A stretch of DNA of 64,000 nt. It comes from Sphagnum magellanicum (taxonomy: Eukaryota; Streptophyta; Sphagnopsida; Sphagnales; Sphagnaceae). Position 1 is the first letter of the stretch. Each line of letters starts with the position of its first letter. The translations under genes and the position numbers were made by a program. The notes under the pieces are model-generated. The model had not been told where the DNA came from. It made no database searches and saw only the letters and a list, made by a program, of their open reading frames with translations. The stretch spans positions 18,935,061 to 18,999,060 of the forward strand of contig CM038912.1 of NCBI GenBank assembly GCA_021904315.1, in the 5' to 3' direction. Positions 49,001 through 61,650 of the stretch are shown here, one piece after another.

Positions 49001-49500
49001 TCTACAAAGCAAAGCATCCCATTGTCATCTGCACTGATGATCCAGGGATTTTTTGCACCACTCTTTCTCGAGAGTATGCATTGGCTGCTTCTTGTCTTGG
49101 TAAGGCTCTTATGTCCATCTGTGACAGCAGCAAGGCAATTTCCTTGCAGTGAGAAACATTTCAATGTGTGGATACCTGGCTATGTTCATTGATCATCCTC
49201 TTGTGTACTTCAAAATTTGGAGGCACTCTAGAACTTTTTTTTTGAACCGCTAGTTAACCAATCTTTACGTTTTTTTATACATTTCCATTGGTACCGCTAC
49301 CTACTACTAAAGTTCTGTGTTTCTTAATATATGTGTCAGACTTGGTGAGTGAGGAAGTGGTCGAGCTTGCCAAGGAAGCAATCAATCTTTCATTTGCTGA
49401 GCCACAACTGAAGCAGACTCTCCACCAACTCTTTGATTTTTCCCACCTCAAGCAAGCACCCTTAAGCAAGCAATTGCCAATTGGAGCTCCTCAAAATTAG
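46013..49500 (+). CDS. MAPDA: N6-methyl-AMP deaminase, adenosine-deaminase-like protein
   Basis: Eleven exons: 46013-46116, 46649-46719, 46893-46984, 47067-47126, 47524-47673, 47839-47921, 48217-48286, 48395-48508, 48714-48780, 48995-49099, 49340-49500. All joints keep phase and give 358 residues, close to the length I recall for the Arabidopsis enzyme. Metal ligands and catalytic residues of the ADA fold are present: HAHLNGSIR (HAH at 22-24), HCGE at 207-210, LGHVC (His230), and CTDDPG (TDDP at 284-287). KRSYMEAV and SIDRRETTEAA are typical of the ADAL branch rather than classical ADA. The cytosolic enzyme deaminates N6-methyl-AMP from turnover of m6A-containing RNA to IMP, keeping N6-methyl-ATP out of the nucleotide pool. 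The gene looks intact. It is divergent from MPP-beta. Confidence 0.95.
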
Positions 49501-50970
49501 GCAAAGCCACTGTACTTCGAAACAGTCAAATATAGCTTTGAAACTTCACCATCCCTATTAGGACGTGGGAACTGATATTGGAGAGGACGGTCATATTGCT
49601 CATTCAGAAAGGACAGTGACATTTGTGTTTGTTTGTTGGATTGCTCCAGATCATTCCACTGACAGGAAAAGATGATTGCTGAGAGTTGTCTGCAGTTGGG
49701 TGTATTCAATCACAATTGTCATTATGGGAGGTGGCAATGATTACCCCACTTCTGGTACCTGCTCATTTCATGGTTTGAATTGACAATTTCCACTCATGTA
49801 CCTGCAGGGTTACTTTAGTTTTGGTTGAATTGTTGGATTTGCCCACAGCATGTGTTTCAATTTTGGCTCTCAAGTTTGGAAATAAGTGGGGTAATCTCTT
49901 ATGTCATCAGTACACACAGAAACCTCCCTCTTTTCAATGTTATGGTATGCAGTGTGCACTATCTTTGGTGAACAGATGGATCGAGTGTGGTTTGCTGGCT
50001 CTCTCTGTAAGGGAGAGACTGCAGGAGGATGTTGTTTTCATTTGGTCCCATGCTTTGAGGAATTCTCACTGGGTGTTTCCGTGAACTGTGAATTGGGGTT
50101 TTATTAACTTTATGGAACATATCCTATTTAAGCAATTGCTGGAATGCTATGGTTTTTCTCAAGAAAGCAGTAAATCCTCACCAACATGGACAAAAGACAT
50201 GCTGAAACTATACAGAGAGAAAATGGCAACAACATTTGAAACTCATTCCATTCAAACCTCGAAAGCAGTGGAAGAAAGGAAGAATCCATATGAAGGGAAA
50301 TCATGAAACTGGAGGCAGCGCAATTAGTCCAACATCCACCACAGTTATATTCAACATCCAACATGATATATAATACCAATGCAGAAACACGATCACAAAG
50401 TTCATCTTGTCCTATTGAGGAGTAAGAAGGATACAACTACGAGTGACAGATCACCTTTTTGCCTTCCCCTTGTTTTCTTTCTTTCTTTCTTTCCTTGCAA
50501 CTGCCACAAGTTCACCTCCTTCCCAAGTAATTTTACAGAATCCTCATCTTTTTTGGGACCTCCAAGCATTGCATTGTATTCGTATTGCAATTGGTGCTCT
50601 TTTGCATTCCGCAGGTTTTGTTCTTTTATTCTTTTTTCCTCTTTCAATAATACCTATTTGAATAACCGACCACAAATTGTTCTCTTATTCTCAGATTTGG
50701 AAAGCAATGGGAGAAATTTCCTGGTGTATTTCGAGGGCACCTTATATCCATGAATGGATCCTCTTAGAAACTTTGAGGGAACTTAACACCCACCATTTAG
50801 GAGCAAGAGGAATCTTATGTGTAGGGTTACGCGGGCCTTGCTCCTCATGCTTTACACAACATAAAGCACCCGGGCTGAAATTTCGTACTCTTACCTCTTA
50901 GGCTTACCACTTGGTGATCTTCAAAATGTCTAGCCTTACAATAGGTTCACCTTGTACTTTTATCCTAACA
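49501..50970. other. 3' flank of MAPDA and spacer
   Basis: Gene-like composition to about 50800 suggests a long 3' UTR or an unmodelled transcript, but no protein-like frame of known family is seen. A small inverted repeat (GGAGCAAG...CTTGCTCC) is at about 50790-50840. Confidence 0.4.
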
Positions 50971-51009
50971 AAACCCTAAAATACCCTAAACCTTAAACCC
51001 TAAACCTAG
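50971..51009. repeat. Short interstitial telomere-type repeat (CCCTAAA)
   Basis: About four CCCTAAA or near-CCCTAAA units follow each other. Such short runs are common in plant promoters (telo-box) and spacers. Confidence 0.7.
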
Positions 51010-51690
51010 TCCCATGGGTGTTAGTGGCAGGGCAACATCACTCCCCGCTCTCTCCATTGCCATCAAAAATTGAGCACAAAGAACTCCTGTTTCCCTCTTT
51101 TACAAGGCATGGTTTTTTGCTGCTGCCCTACTCAGGGCTATCCCAAAAGGGGTTGGGAGTTAGTGCTGAGGAAGAAGGCCCATGGATTGGTGCCATTCCC
51201 AAAATGTGTGGGACCAGATTCATCATCTACCACATCTTTTATACACGTAATGATCAAGTTAAAATTTTCTAGTGTGTGTGGAGGGCACCTTACCGTCAAT
51301 AAAAGTTTCTGCCTCAGCAATATTTCATCCAAAACATAATGTTGCTCAAGGAGAAGAAGCTTCTCCCTCTTAACTCTCTCCTCTGGAATGAATCACAAGT
51401 GTCCCAAAATTCTACCAGTTCTTTATGCCAAGCAAGGACCCCATGCCCACACTGTTTGGTTCTGGGAAGTAAGGTCCCATGCATGCTCAGCTCACACTTG
51501 GCTCAGCCTCACTCAGGGCCCTCATTCCCAGAACAACCCCCCCCCCTTCTGGGTCCCTTACTCATTACCCTAGGCATTTTTTCCTTTGTACATTTACCTC
51601 TTTGAACACTCAACCACAATAAGCTAACACCCAGTTTGCTAAATGTATACAATTTTGAACTTGAAACTTGATACCAATAATAGCAAGAGT
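51010..51690. other. Spacer
   Basis: Moderately GC DNA with short frames of no recognised family; a C10 run lies near 51540. Confidence 0.4.
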
Positions 51691-51691
51691 A

Positions 51692-52112
51692 GTATCTGCA
51701 TTTTCAACCATCTTACCCACTTGATCAGAATCCACTCCATGACTTTCTGTTTCTAGTGATGATGATCAACCATATGAAAATCAGAGCACCCTAGCATCTG
51801 TATTTTCAACCATCTTACTCACTTGATCAGAATCCCCTCCATGAGTTTCTGTTTTCTCGTGGTGATGATTATCAGCCATACAAAGATCAGAGCACACTAG
51901 CATCTGTATTTTCAACCATCTTACTCGCTTGATCGGAATCCCCTCCATGACTTTCTGTTTTCTAGTTGGTGATGAGCAGCCATATGAAAATCAGAGCACC
52001 CAAGTAAGTATCTGTATTTTCAAACCATCTTACCCACTTCATCAGAGCACCCAATCTCCTCCATGACTTTCTGTTTTCTAGTGGTGATGATCAAAATCAG
52101 AGCACCCAAACC
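51692..52112. repeat. Four-copy tandem repeat of about 105 bp
   Basis: Each unit contains ATCTGYATTTTCAACCATCT, ACTTGATCAGAATC, TCCATGACTTTCTGTTTTCT, GGTGATGAT and AAATCAGAGCACCC. Units start near 51692, 51792, 51899 and 52005. The fourth has an internal rearrangement with an extra CAGAGCACCC. No coding capacity. Confidence 0.85.
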
Positions 52113-52528
52113 ATAATGTTACAAGTTACAAGTATTTTGACTGTTTGTTATTGTTGTTTTTTCGTTTGTTTGTTTGTTATGGTTGTTTGTTTGTTTCCAC
52201 TTTTGGGGGATGGGAAAAGAAAAAGTTCAGGAGGATTTGGCCACAGTTGTTTGTTCCAATCTTTAGTCCTGGATTTGTTGAGTTTCTAAGGATTGTTTAC
52301 TAGCTGATACCTCTTTCTTTTTCCCCCTTTTCAGGAATGTTTCTTTCTTTCTTTCACCCTCTCTCTCTGGATAGCTCAAAAAGTTCTAGGCTTTTTAGTG
52401 CACAATCTCATGCACCCAATTGTGCCAAACACAATAAATCTATGATGTGAAAGAATCTAGCCACTACCATACACACTTGTGATTGCAACAGCTTCAAATC
52501 CCACCCATAACCAAGAGCATTGTGAAAG
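52113..52528. other. Spacer
   Basis: Includes degenerate GTTTGTTT repeats (52150-52195) and a CTTTCTTTC run (52345-52360). No gene seen. Confidence 0.45.
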
Positions 52529-52585
52529 TGTGGTGGCTAAAGGGAGGCTACCTTTTGATCCACACGTCGGATTTGATTCCTACAC
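52529..52585 (+). repeat. Possible tRNA-derived (SINE-like) head
   Basis: TGGCTAAAGGG at 52534-52544 resembles a Pol III A box and GGATTTGATTCC at 52569-52580 an imperfect B box, at tRNA-like spacing. No poly-A or short tandem tail with target duplication was identified, and no clover-leaf can be drawn, so this may be chance. Confidence 0.2.
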
Positions 52586-55500
52586 AACCCTTTGCAACTT
52601 TGTATGCAATAATAAGTTGCAGTTGGGTCAGAATCTGATCTTGTCAGGTGAGAGTGTGCACAAGCTTGGGAATGAATGCATCATATAAGCTATAATTTTT
52701 TTCCAATTTGGATGGGAAAGAAGGAACACTTTTTCTTGCATGCGGGCTGCGCATTTCTGATTGGTTCTTGGGAAAGTTGTATTCTCAAGCATTTCCTCCA
52801 ACAACTTTGAGGAGTTCCAAGCACCCACACTTGGTATGTGGACCTCTACTAGTGTCACCACTTTTCATTCATCCAACGTGTCAACAAACATGAAGACCAG
52901 TTGTTGTTGCCACAAGAGGCTCTATCTAAAATAACGATTTACAAACCAAATCGTGTTAAAAGATGATGCAATGTAATTGCTTTCATTTTTATGTACTTCA
53001 AGTTCAATCAATCGAAAGTTGGTTGGTTTTGTGAAGAGTTCTTTGTATTTTTCAATTTTGTGATGTAGTAGTCTAGGTGGTGATCTCCTTCCTAGATGTA
53101 AATGTTGGAGGAAAAGCATTGCATGTCCACCCGATGCTTTTCTTTGATTGTCTTGAAACAAAAAAATCAAAACAAAACAAAAATCGCAAAAAAACATTGA
53201 ACTGTGACTTGGTGGTCTTCTTCCCAAATGCAAAAGGAAATGCATTAATTAATCGCCCCATGCTTTTTTTTTCAAAGGCTTCAATAAAATATCTAAAAAT
53301 AAAATTTTAAATCAAAAAAACTTTGAATGACCACCCAATGCTCTTCTTCCTAGGTGTTTAAATATAAATAACTTCTATTTTTAATAATGAAAACAACTAT
53401 TACATTGCATTTTGTCACAGGATTTCACGTAAATTAGAATCTTAGGATAGAGATTTTTTACAAAATTCTAACAATACTTCAAAATGTTGACTTTGATTGA
53501 TAATGTTTTAGAACTCAAAACTCTTGTGATTCCCTATACAAAAATTCCAAAAACAAAAGTTTCACCAAACTATTTGTTGTAAATTTCCCACATCAAAAGA
53601 AATATTTCTTTCCTTATCACATTCTTGGAACGCTTTTATCAAAACATGCAATCCCATAATTTAATTTCACACTAACTACATGAAATTGTGGGTTTCATAC
53701 AAATTTTCAAAAATAGTCTTAAAAATCTTGTTGAAGCTAACTAACACATGCATTTAACATCTAAAAAAAGTAACAAAGTTCAATCACACAATTTTGTGCA
53801 TAATGCCTATGTAGTCATCTTTACTACAATGCATGACAAGTTTCAAACAAAATTACACAAATGGTTATCCTCTTTTTTTCACAAATAGGCATGGATGATA
53901 GACAATATGCTTGTACACATGCACACATATCCACATAGTCACATAAAAACACGTACAATCATGCTCCAGTTATATATACACATACAAAGGTAACATCTTG
54001 CACATAGTCATTTGAACTTATGCTTTATTGCACCCCATGCACACACATTGACACAACTACACACACCCATGTAAAGTCATTCACATAAATTATTGCAACA
54101 CACATAGATTTGCACACAAATGGTTACACAAGTATGCACACACAAATAGTTAAAACCATGCAAACATTGAAAAACTACTTGAATTTTAGATTCTTGTATT
54201 AAAAAAATTATTTGCACTGAAAAAAATTGCATTGAAAAATTTCTTGTATTGAAAAATTGCTTGAGCCAAAAAACTACTAGTGTTGATAATTTGATGGCAT
54301 TAAAAAACTACTAGTGAATTACAAAACTACTTGTACCAAAAAAAATGTACATTAAAAAAAATATTTGCATATAAAATGGTCTTGAAAAGAAGGGAAAGTT
54401 AATGTACAAGAACTTTTCCTTTATTCTAAAAATAATTATGAAAAAATTACATAATAAAGGTTGTTTCAAAAAAATTATGATGTAATTTTTTTTCATGTAA
54501 AAATAATTTAAAATAAATACAACAATAGAATGATATACAAAACTATCAACAACAATATTAAGCATTCAAAAGGTTGTTTTTTGGGACATTGATTTTTAAG
54601 TCATCAAAATCAAATTTGTGTTTCACATTACATTACACACCATCACTAGGAACAACCCTAAAAGAACAATAGTTGATCCCCCAACACAAAAATTATATTA
54701 TGCAATTAGGTTGTAGTTTACATAAATAATTAAATGTTCCACTCCAAATACCATTCTATCTTTCTTCACTACAAGAATGGACAACATGAAAAAAAAGGAA
54801 TATAATTTGCCATAATGAAATTGAAGGTGTCTTTTAGTTGATGAAGGTGTTTGAACTCGCCATTTTCAATTGCACAATAAAATATCAACATGACATCTCT
54901 AACTCCATAATTTAAATCATCTAATTAAATTATCATCAACCTTCTTTTAATGTAGTTGTAAACATCAAGTGAAAACCAAGTGAGGTTGGAAGGCAAATGC
55001 ACACAAGGAAATGCACCAAAATATGACAATGTAAGAACAAACACTTGGAAAGATTAAAAAAACAACGGGATTGCTATTTGGTGAACATGAGCATGAGTAG
55101 GTGAATGAGATTGATTTTTTTAAAAATATTTCGTTGACACATGGCATAGAATATTACATGATGTGGAGGAATATTTTGCCACATGTCCAAGGATAAAAAC
55201 AAAAATGGATGAAAAACGGATGAAAGGATATAATGTATGAAAATAAAAATAGATGAACAAAACTTGTTCACAACCAAGAGTTATGTCTCAATCCATACAC
55301 TATATCTTCACAATCGAAAGGTATCTATTAACCAAAACACCACCTATTCATTTCTAAGAGGTATGTTCCCATTAGGAATTGAGACAGTATTGGATCACAC
55401 ATTCTCTATACCATTTCAAGCTATTTTTTATTTGAATTCAATCTTTCAAACATCTTATGTTTAAGAGCATTTTTGCTACTTGAAAAATTAAAATGTGTTA

Positions 55501-56336
55501 TTTCCCCTTCTCCACTAGAATTACCTAGCTCTAACTTTTCTACAACTACAACCCATTTGTGATTTCTAAACATCTATTTTACAATGGCAAAAAGAATTTC
55601 ACACCAATGGTCAAACCGAACACCTTGGAAATTATGATTGAATACACTTTAATCTTAAACATATTAGACAGAATATGTGAAATGATAAAACCACCTTTGG
55701 AATATCCAAGAGATCCCACCCTACTAAACCTGCTCAAGTAGTTGTTAGAAATCAGAATGTGGGGATCAAAATGGAAAAAACAAATTGACAAAACAAATGA
55801 ATGGGCAACATGGTGAAGGGTGCAAAAATTGACAAAGAAAGTCTTACATTATTCAAACAAATTATAAACATTACAAAGGAAGATATGGAAGATTACCATT
55901 GGGTGATGTTTACACATGCCATGGATTTCTTCCAAGAATGGGCAAGTTTCAAAAAGTTGATTCCATAACATTTTTTACAAGCTTATTAAAGGATTTGTTA
56001 ACGAAGGATTTGGTAACTCTTGGAAACCTCCTTTCAACAAAATTTCTGGAACCCAATAGATGATTTTGTGCAACTCCACACAAGCAAGCTTGGGTGCCAT
56101 AAGATTTTAGGAACAAAGTGATAAAACAACCTATGAATCATTAGATGATCAGCCTGGCCCCGAAACCACAAGATGTCTATGATAGTAGAAAAAAAACAGG
56201 TCCCAACAATTGAAAGATAAACCAAAATACCATTATTGGCAATAATTTGTGGTTTAATAAACTTTCTAACATGAATTTAGGCTGAAGTTGAACATAGGAG
56301 TTGCTTGTTGAAAAATCTTGGAAAATCCTTGATTTT
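52586..56336. other. AT-rich spacer without recognised genes
   Basis: From about 52900 the DNA is strongly AT-rich. Weak internal repetition is visible at 53060-53345 (a block of roughly 100 bp with GGTGGTCTTCTTCC/CCCATGCTTTT, two to three times), CACA-rich sequence at 53910-54150, and loosely repeated ATTGAAAAATTGCTTG at 54170-54360. No gene, RNA or clear transposon ends were seen. Confidence 0.5.
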
Positions 56337-56422
56337 TAAAACTCCAAAGGACACATCTAAAATACCCATTTAGTCCTTAGAACTCCAAAGGACACATATA
56401 TATTACCCAATCAGTCCTTGGA
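56337..56422. repeat. Direct repeat of about 42 bp, two copies
   Basis: AACTCCAAAGGACACAT followed by a diverged middle and CAGTCCTTGG/TAGTCCTTAG occurs twice in tandem, with the start of a third copy. Confidence 0.75.
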
Positions 56423-59400
56423 ACTCAATAAAAAAAACCTATAAAATATTCATATAGTGATTACATTGTCATTACATTCCAATAATTTTTTAATTACATT
56501 TTTTCACTCTCTATTATTTGTTTGCATTTTTAGTATCATCACTATACACCTCATTGATTACACCTCTAATATAATATTGCAATCCTATTACCTCGATAAA
56601 ATCTTTGTATCTTCCCACCCAATATTAATAATTTGCATATTTAATTGCCTTACCGAGTATTAAATTTTCAATTGGATTTCTTCCAAAAATGAGAAATAAA
56701 TCACTTATTAATGGTGAATAACCGTTAATAATTCAATGCATGATTGAAAATGCATTGTTGCATTCAATTTTGGACACAATTTTCGAGTACATAGAATAAC
56801 CATGGCGAGTTCTTGATTTGTTGAGAGACACTTCTATGTGAATATTTACAAGTTTAAATTCAATTTCATGTTATTTAAAACATTTCATCCCAATTGTAAT
56901 TAACAAGTTAGTATATTATTGTTGATGGAGTTGATCTTCTATCACTAAACACGATTGCATTGATAAATGATGTCCACCCCAACATAAATTCAACATTATG
57001 TTTACAAAAAAAAATGGTTCATTTTGTGATAAATGAAGTTTAAATGTAACATTTTGAACATATAACATCAAATGGATACAAGAAAATGACATAAATGCCT
57101 TAATTTTAATACAATATTTTATATGGTTGTTCAAACCTTTGATTTAAAAAAATTCCACTAATTCTTAACAAAATAATTGGCCATTGGGGTCCACTTCTTA
57201 TGCCTTGAAACCATTTTGTGGTTGATGACACCATTCACAATGGAAGGTTTATTCTTTTGTTGAATAGTTTTCTTATTACCCTTGTGTTGCAAAATAAATC
57301 AAGTTTTTTAATGTCTTTTTTTTATCTAAGCTTCCTTACAATATGTTTCAAGTAAATCCAATCATGCCTTCTTAAGTTGGGAACTTTTTCCCCTTTTCTC
57401 TTCAAGTTTCAAATATCATCGTCTCCTTTCCATTTTGCTTGTTATTTCTCCTTTCAAACCATATTTTTTTGTTTATGGTTATAGAATAAGTGTACCATCA
57501 TGAAGCAAGTTCAAGTATGTTCCTCAATGTTCTTATTGCCCCAATTCATGATCTAAATCCTATGTTTATAACTTATTTTGATTGACAAAAGTTTAAAGTT
57601 GTGTGAATCAAATTTGCACATCAAAATGGTATCTATATACATCTTGAAGTAATCAAAGTGGATGTCCTTTGTGAATGTTCCTTAGTGATGAATTTTTGTT
57701 GTTTCTTATAATGAAGATTATTTGGTTATAGGTAATTTAAAGTTGATCTTACCACACATGAAATTTTTAAAATAATTTTTAATTGTATAGTAGCTATGTT
57801 TTTAATACTTGTGTATCTCATTGTGTGATGTAAATGTTGAGCATGGCTATAATTGAATGTTTAACAAACGATTCCTTTGTTGTCTCCTTGATCCTCATTG
57901 TTGGTGTATGTGAAGAAGGGGAATGTGAGCACTACAACTAGTTTATTTCTTGCCCTTTCCACAACTCATTGCATTCACAAGTCTACTACTTCTTCTTATC
58001 CTCTTCTTCTTCACTTATTAATTGTAGATTGATTTTTTATTTGTTCTTTAAGTTTTTTTCCTCTTAATGGCAATATTAACAAACACCAAAAGTAGCTTGA
58101 TCAAAGTCCCTATGCTTCAATTTCCCTCCTACTTGCTATTGTGTTTCTTACTTAGCTTTAAAAATTTCTAATTTGCAATTCTTAAAGTTCACCTCCACAG
58201 TTCATCCCTCTTTGTGCCTAAATATGCCTAATTCCATATGTATTTTTTCTTTTTTGTTCACTATTATAATTTACAACAACCAACATAAAATGTTGAACCA
58301 TAAACTTTCAAACAACTTATTAAGTATTTACACAACATGCCCACAACCTCCCTCCCCATATTTCACTTCACCAAAATATTAAAATGTACCTCTAAATATT
58401 ACAAAGTTCAAGTCTAGATTATCACTCTATTAATCCATTTCCATTCTTCCCCAAAATTTCCAATTCCTTCCCCAGACGACAATTCAAAAAATAAAAAATT
58501 GAAATGCATGAAAAACTCCCATGAATTTATACTATTTTGCTAAAGCCTTTAATTATTCTAGATGCTCCACCCAAAAGCTCCATCACCTCATCCACTCAAA
58601 AGCTTTCTTAGAAGCTTTTAGAGGAAGCCTCCTAGTTCACATTTCCATGTGTCAACACTTGGTTTCACCCGCTTCTATTTTAAAAATTTGTCATTAGAAC
58701 CCAATGAAAGACAATAATATACAATAGGAGTTAACCAATGTAGTTTTTCCTTATATACATCTTCTAATAAACCCCACTATATACCCATGGACGAGGAAAT
58801 AAGACCTAACTATTGAAAGTTTTAGCCAACCAACTAACAATTTGTGTATTATGAGCCTTAATTTAATATCAAATTGTAATTTTAATGTAATACACACCAC
58901 AATAAACACCACATATTGTATTTTGTAATAGGTGAAACCACAAAGTTTACCTCACACATTTCTCATGAATCACAACCTTTTGTGTGAAAAAAACTAGACT
59001 AATTTATGAATACTAACCTAATTTGAAAATGGTTAGTTCTAGTTATAGATAGGTTGTATACTTAATCACATAACACATACAAGATTTATGCTAATGTGTG
59101 AATAAATTTATTGAAAAAACAATAGGCTACCTTAAGTAAATAGATATAACATTTGTTCTTTTGTTTCAATACCAAAGATGGTGCTTATTTTGAACATGGA
59201 TTCAATTAGGAAATTACATCTAGCTAAAACTTCCCCTTCCCAAAGCAACTAGGATAGGAAGGTTGCTTGATTTTCTTTGAAATTTGGGTAGGATATCAAA
59301 TTGCCACCCAAATTTGGGTATCACTACTCACAAAAGGGTAGGAACTCAAGGAGATTAATTTGAGAAAAAAAGTTGAAAACATGGTTTTGGAGGGCCAAGG

Positions 59401-59510
59401 TTTCAATTTGAGGGGAAAAAAAAATAGGAGACAATGTTTTGGAGGCAATTGCCACCTTTAACCCTAAATTCAAGGACTTATAAAGGGGCCAAAGATTTAG
59501 ATATCACCCC
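56423..59510. other. AT-rich spacer without recognised genes
   Basis: Only short random-looking frames. No repeats or RNA genes were recognised. Confidence 0.5.
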
Positions 59511-60395
59511 ATTTTGTTTCTTGCATTTTTTTGGGTTTTTTTGCCTTCTTACTTTTCTTATTTTCTTTTCCCAAAAATTCAAGTATTTAATTTTAAAAAA
59601 ACTTTCCTTTTCTGTTTTTATTTATTTATATTGTGTTTTGTTTTAATAAAAAAAATTATCTGTTTTTATGTCTTTTGTTTCCATGTTTTTATGTTTTTTC
59701 ATTTTTATCCATTTTTTCATGTTTTCATTCTGTATTTTTTGTTTCTTTTTATAGTCTTTTTGTTGTGTTGTTCTCCTCCCCTTTCTTTCTGTTTTTCTTT
59801 GTTTTTTTCCCCTGTTTTCTTTCTATTTTCATTTGTTTCTTTTTTTTCCTATGTGATTTATTTCCATGTTCTTTTTTTTAAAATTAATCTTTTTTTCTAT
59901 ATACATTTTCTGTTTTCATTTTTTTTGTGTTAAAAAAAATTCTGTTATTTTTTTTGTAATAATTTTTTCTTTTATGTGTTTTTTACTACCTTTATTTTTC
60001 TTTTTTAATTCATTGTTTTTCTCTTTTTTGTTGCTTTATTTTTCTTCTTTCTTCTTTTATTTGTTTTCTTTCCATGTTTTTGTGTATTTTTTAATGTTCT
60101 TTTTCCTATTTCTTCTTTATTATTTATTTATGTTTTCATCTGTTTGCTTCTTTTTTTTTTTCTAGTTTCTATTTTTTAAAAATTTGATCTGCATTTTATG
60201 TTTGAGCTTATTTGCCTAGTTGATAGGTGCTTTATTTCCATGTTCCTACTAACTATATATATATAATATTTTTTAATTCCTTTTTTCCATTAATTATGGG
60301 TTTTTATTCTATCTTTTTTTTGAATGATGTTTATTTTTTCTCCATGTCTTGTTTCTTTTTTCATTACTAACGGTTTATTTTGTTTTTTTGTGGTT
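59511..60395. repeat. Long T-rich, strand-asymmetric tract
   Basis: For almost 900 bases the plus strand is overwhelmingly T with some C and few purines, with recurring TTTCCATGTT/TTTTCATGTTTT motifs. It gives several long Phe-rich frames that are by-products of the composition. Confidence 0.7.
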
Positions 60396-60769
60396 GTTGT
60401 GTAGGGCTTATAATACAACACTTTTTTTAAAAATAAAAACAATATACATTACACATCCTTTATTTGTTTGGAAGCTTACCTATTACTTTTGTTTGTAAAT
60501 GTTTGCATCATAATCTTTGAGGTGTGCATAACATCAACAAATATCTTTGGTAAAAAATTTCAAGACATTTGTTTGCTTGAATTTTCTCCATCATTGGCCT
60601 TGCATAGTAGCTACTTGTGTGAAAAATCAAAGGGTCAAGTGAAAATGAAAAATCCAAAAATATAAAATGAATAAACAATAATATTCACAAGTGAAACTAA
60701 AATTGAAAGAAAACTATGGAGGAGGTTACCCAAAATAGAATGTTCTATTTGGAATTATAGAATTCCTCC
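60396..60769. other. AT-rich spacer
   Basis: No gene or repeat seen. Confidence 0.45.
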
Positions 60770-61020
60770 CCCTTTGGCCCACCTAAGGAGGACAACATTT
60801 TGCCAAAGCATATAGGATGAAAGTGAGGTGCTATGGAGAACATGTTGGGAACTTGAAGGGAAACCATTAAAAACTTGAATGGAACATAGTGGGAACACAT
60901 TGGGAACCAGAGAAAAATGGGAAAAAAAAATCCCGCCCCCCCCCCTTCCCCCCCAATTAGGTTTTTGTTGTTCCTAATATGTTTTCATCAAGTTCCCACT
61001 GGGTTCCCAACATGTTCAAC
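60770..61020. repeat. Dispersed/foldback repeat related to 20085-20255
   Basis: GAACATGTTGGGAACTTGA near 60838 has a complementary GTTCCCAACATGTTC near 61003-61017, giving inverted arms about 150 bases apart. The loop region holds C-runs (60936-60952). The left arm matches 20085-20255 in reverse orientation. Confidence 0.5.
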
Positions 61021-61189
61021 CTAAAACCATGGAAAAAAACAGGAACCACAAAAGAAAGAAGAAAAAGAAATAAAAATAAAAATCCGGATGATTAACGAAA
61101 GTAATAAAATAAAATCAGGGAAAAAAAACAGGAACCACAAAAAAAAAAAAAAAAAGAAAAAAGAAAACCGGATAATTATTATTTCGACA

Positions 61190-61345
61190 AAAGACGGCAC
61201 GTTTACGAACTGATCCGAACCACCCGGCGATTCCGCGGGCCGACCCGCCGCCTCAGTGGCCACCGTCTCGGACGCTTGCAAAGTAAAATTGGCGACGGGT
61301 GTGACAAACAAATAGTGACCGTCAGATCTGGCACGTGGCACCACG
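61190..61345. other. GC-rich island in AT-rich DNA
   Basis: An abrupt 150-bp block contains many CpG dinucleotides (for example GGCGATTCCGCGGGCCGACC) with AT-rich DNA on its left. The minus strand stays open across it but I recognise no protein. It may be a promoter CpG-type patch or an inserted fragment. Confidence 0.45.
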
Positions 61346-61650
61346 CGGCAGGATCTACTACCACAACAATCTAGTCACTTCTGGTGATTTAGTAATTAGC
61401 CAGATCTTTAGTAAAAACGCCAAGTTGTTCTGTGATGTGGCATAATCTCTCACCATGTGGCTAAAAAGTTGAAGGAAGGGATTAGGATGTGCGACTTTAG
61501 TAGCTATGACGTGGCCCTAGAATGAGAGGATTAGCAAAATGGCTAACGGAAACTATGACGTGGCGTAATTATCGCACAGGTGGCAAAATTTACTTTTACT
61601 GCACAGATGTGGCTTGAAAAAGGTAACTAAAAGTAATTTACTTGTGGCGT
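61330..61650. promoter_or_regulatory. Cluster of GTGGC motifs, three with ACGTGGC
   Basis: GTGGC occurs eight times on the plus strand, including CACGTGGC near 61332 and CTATGACGTGGC twice (61504 and 61552). ACGTGGC is the core bound by plant ABRE/G-box bZIP factors. No gene is seen immediately beside it within the window, so a promoter role is only possible. Confidence 0.35.

Noticed and set aside
51692-52112. Regularly spaced repeats considered as a CRISPR array
   Set aside because: Units are contiguous, diverged and without unique spacers, in a plant nuclear context; an ordinary tandem repeat.
59514-60165. Long Phe-rich, membrane-protein-like frames on the plus strand
   Set aside because: They occur in several overlapping frames of a T-rich tract and consist almost only of F, L, S and C; a composition by-product.
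61021-61344. Minus-strand frame across the CpG-rich island
   Set aside because: Half of it is Phe-rich read-through of A-runs; the other half matches no protein I know.
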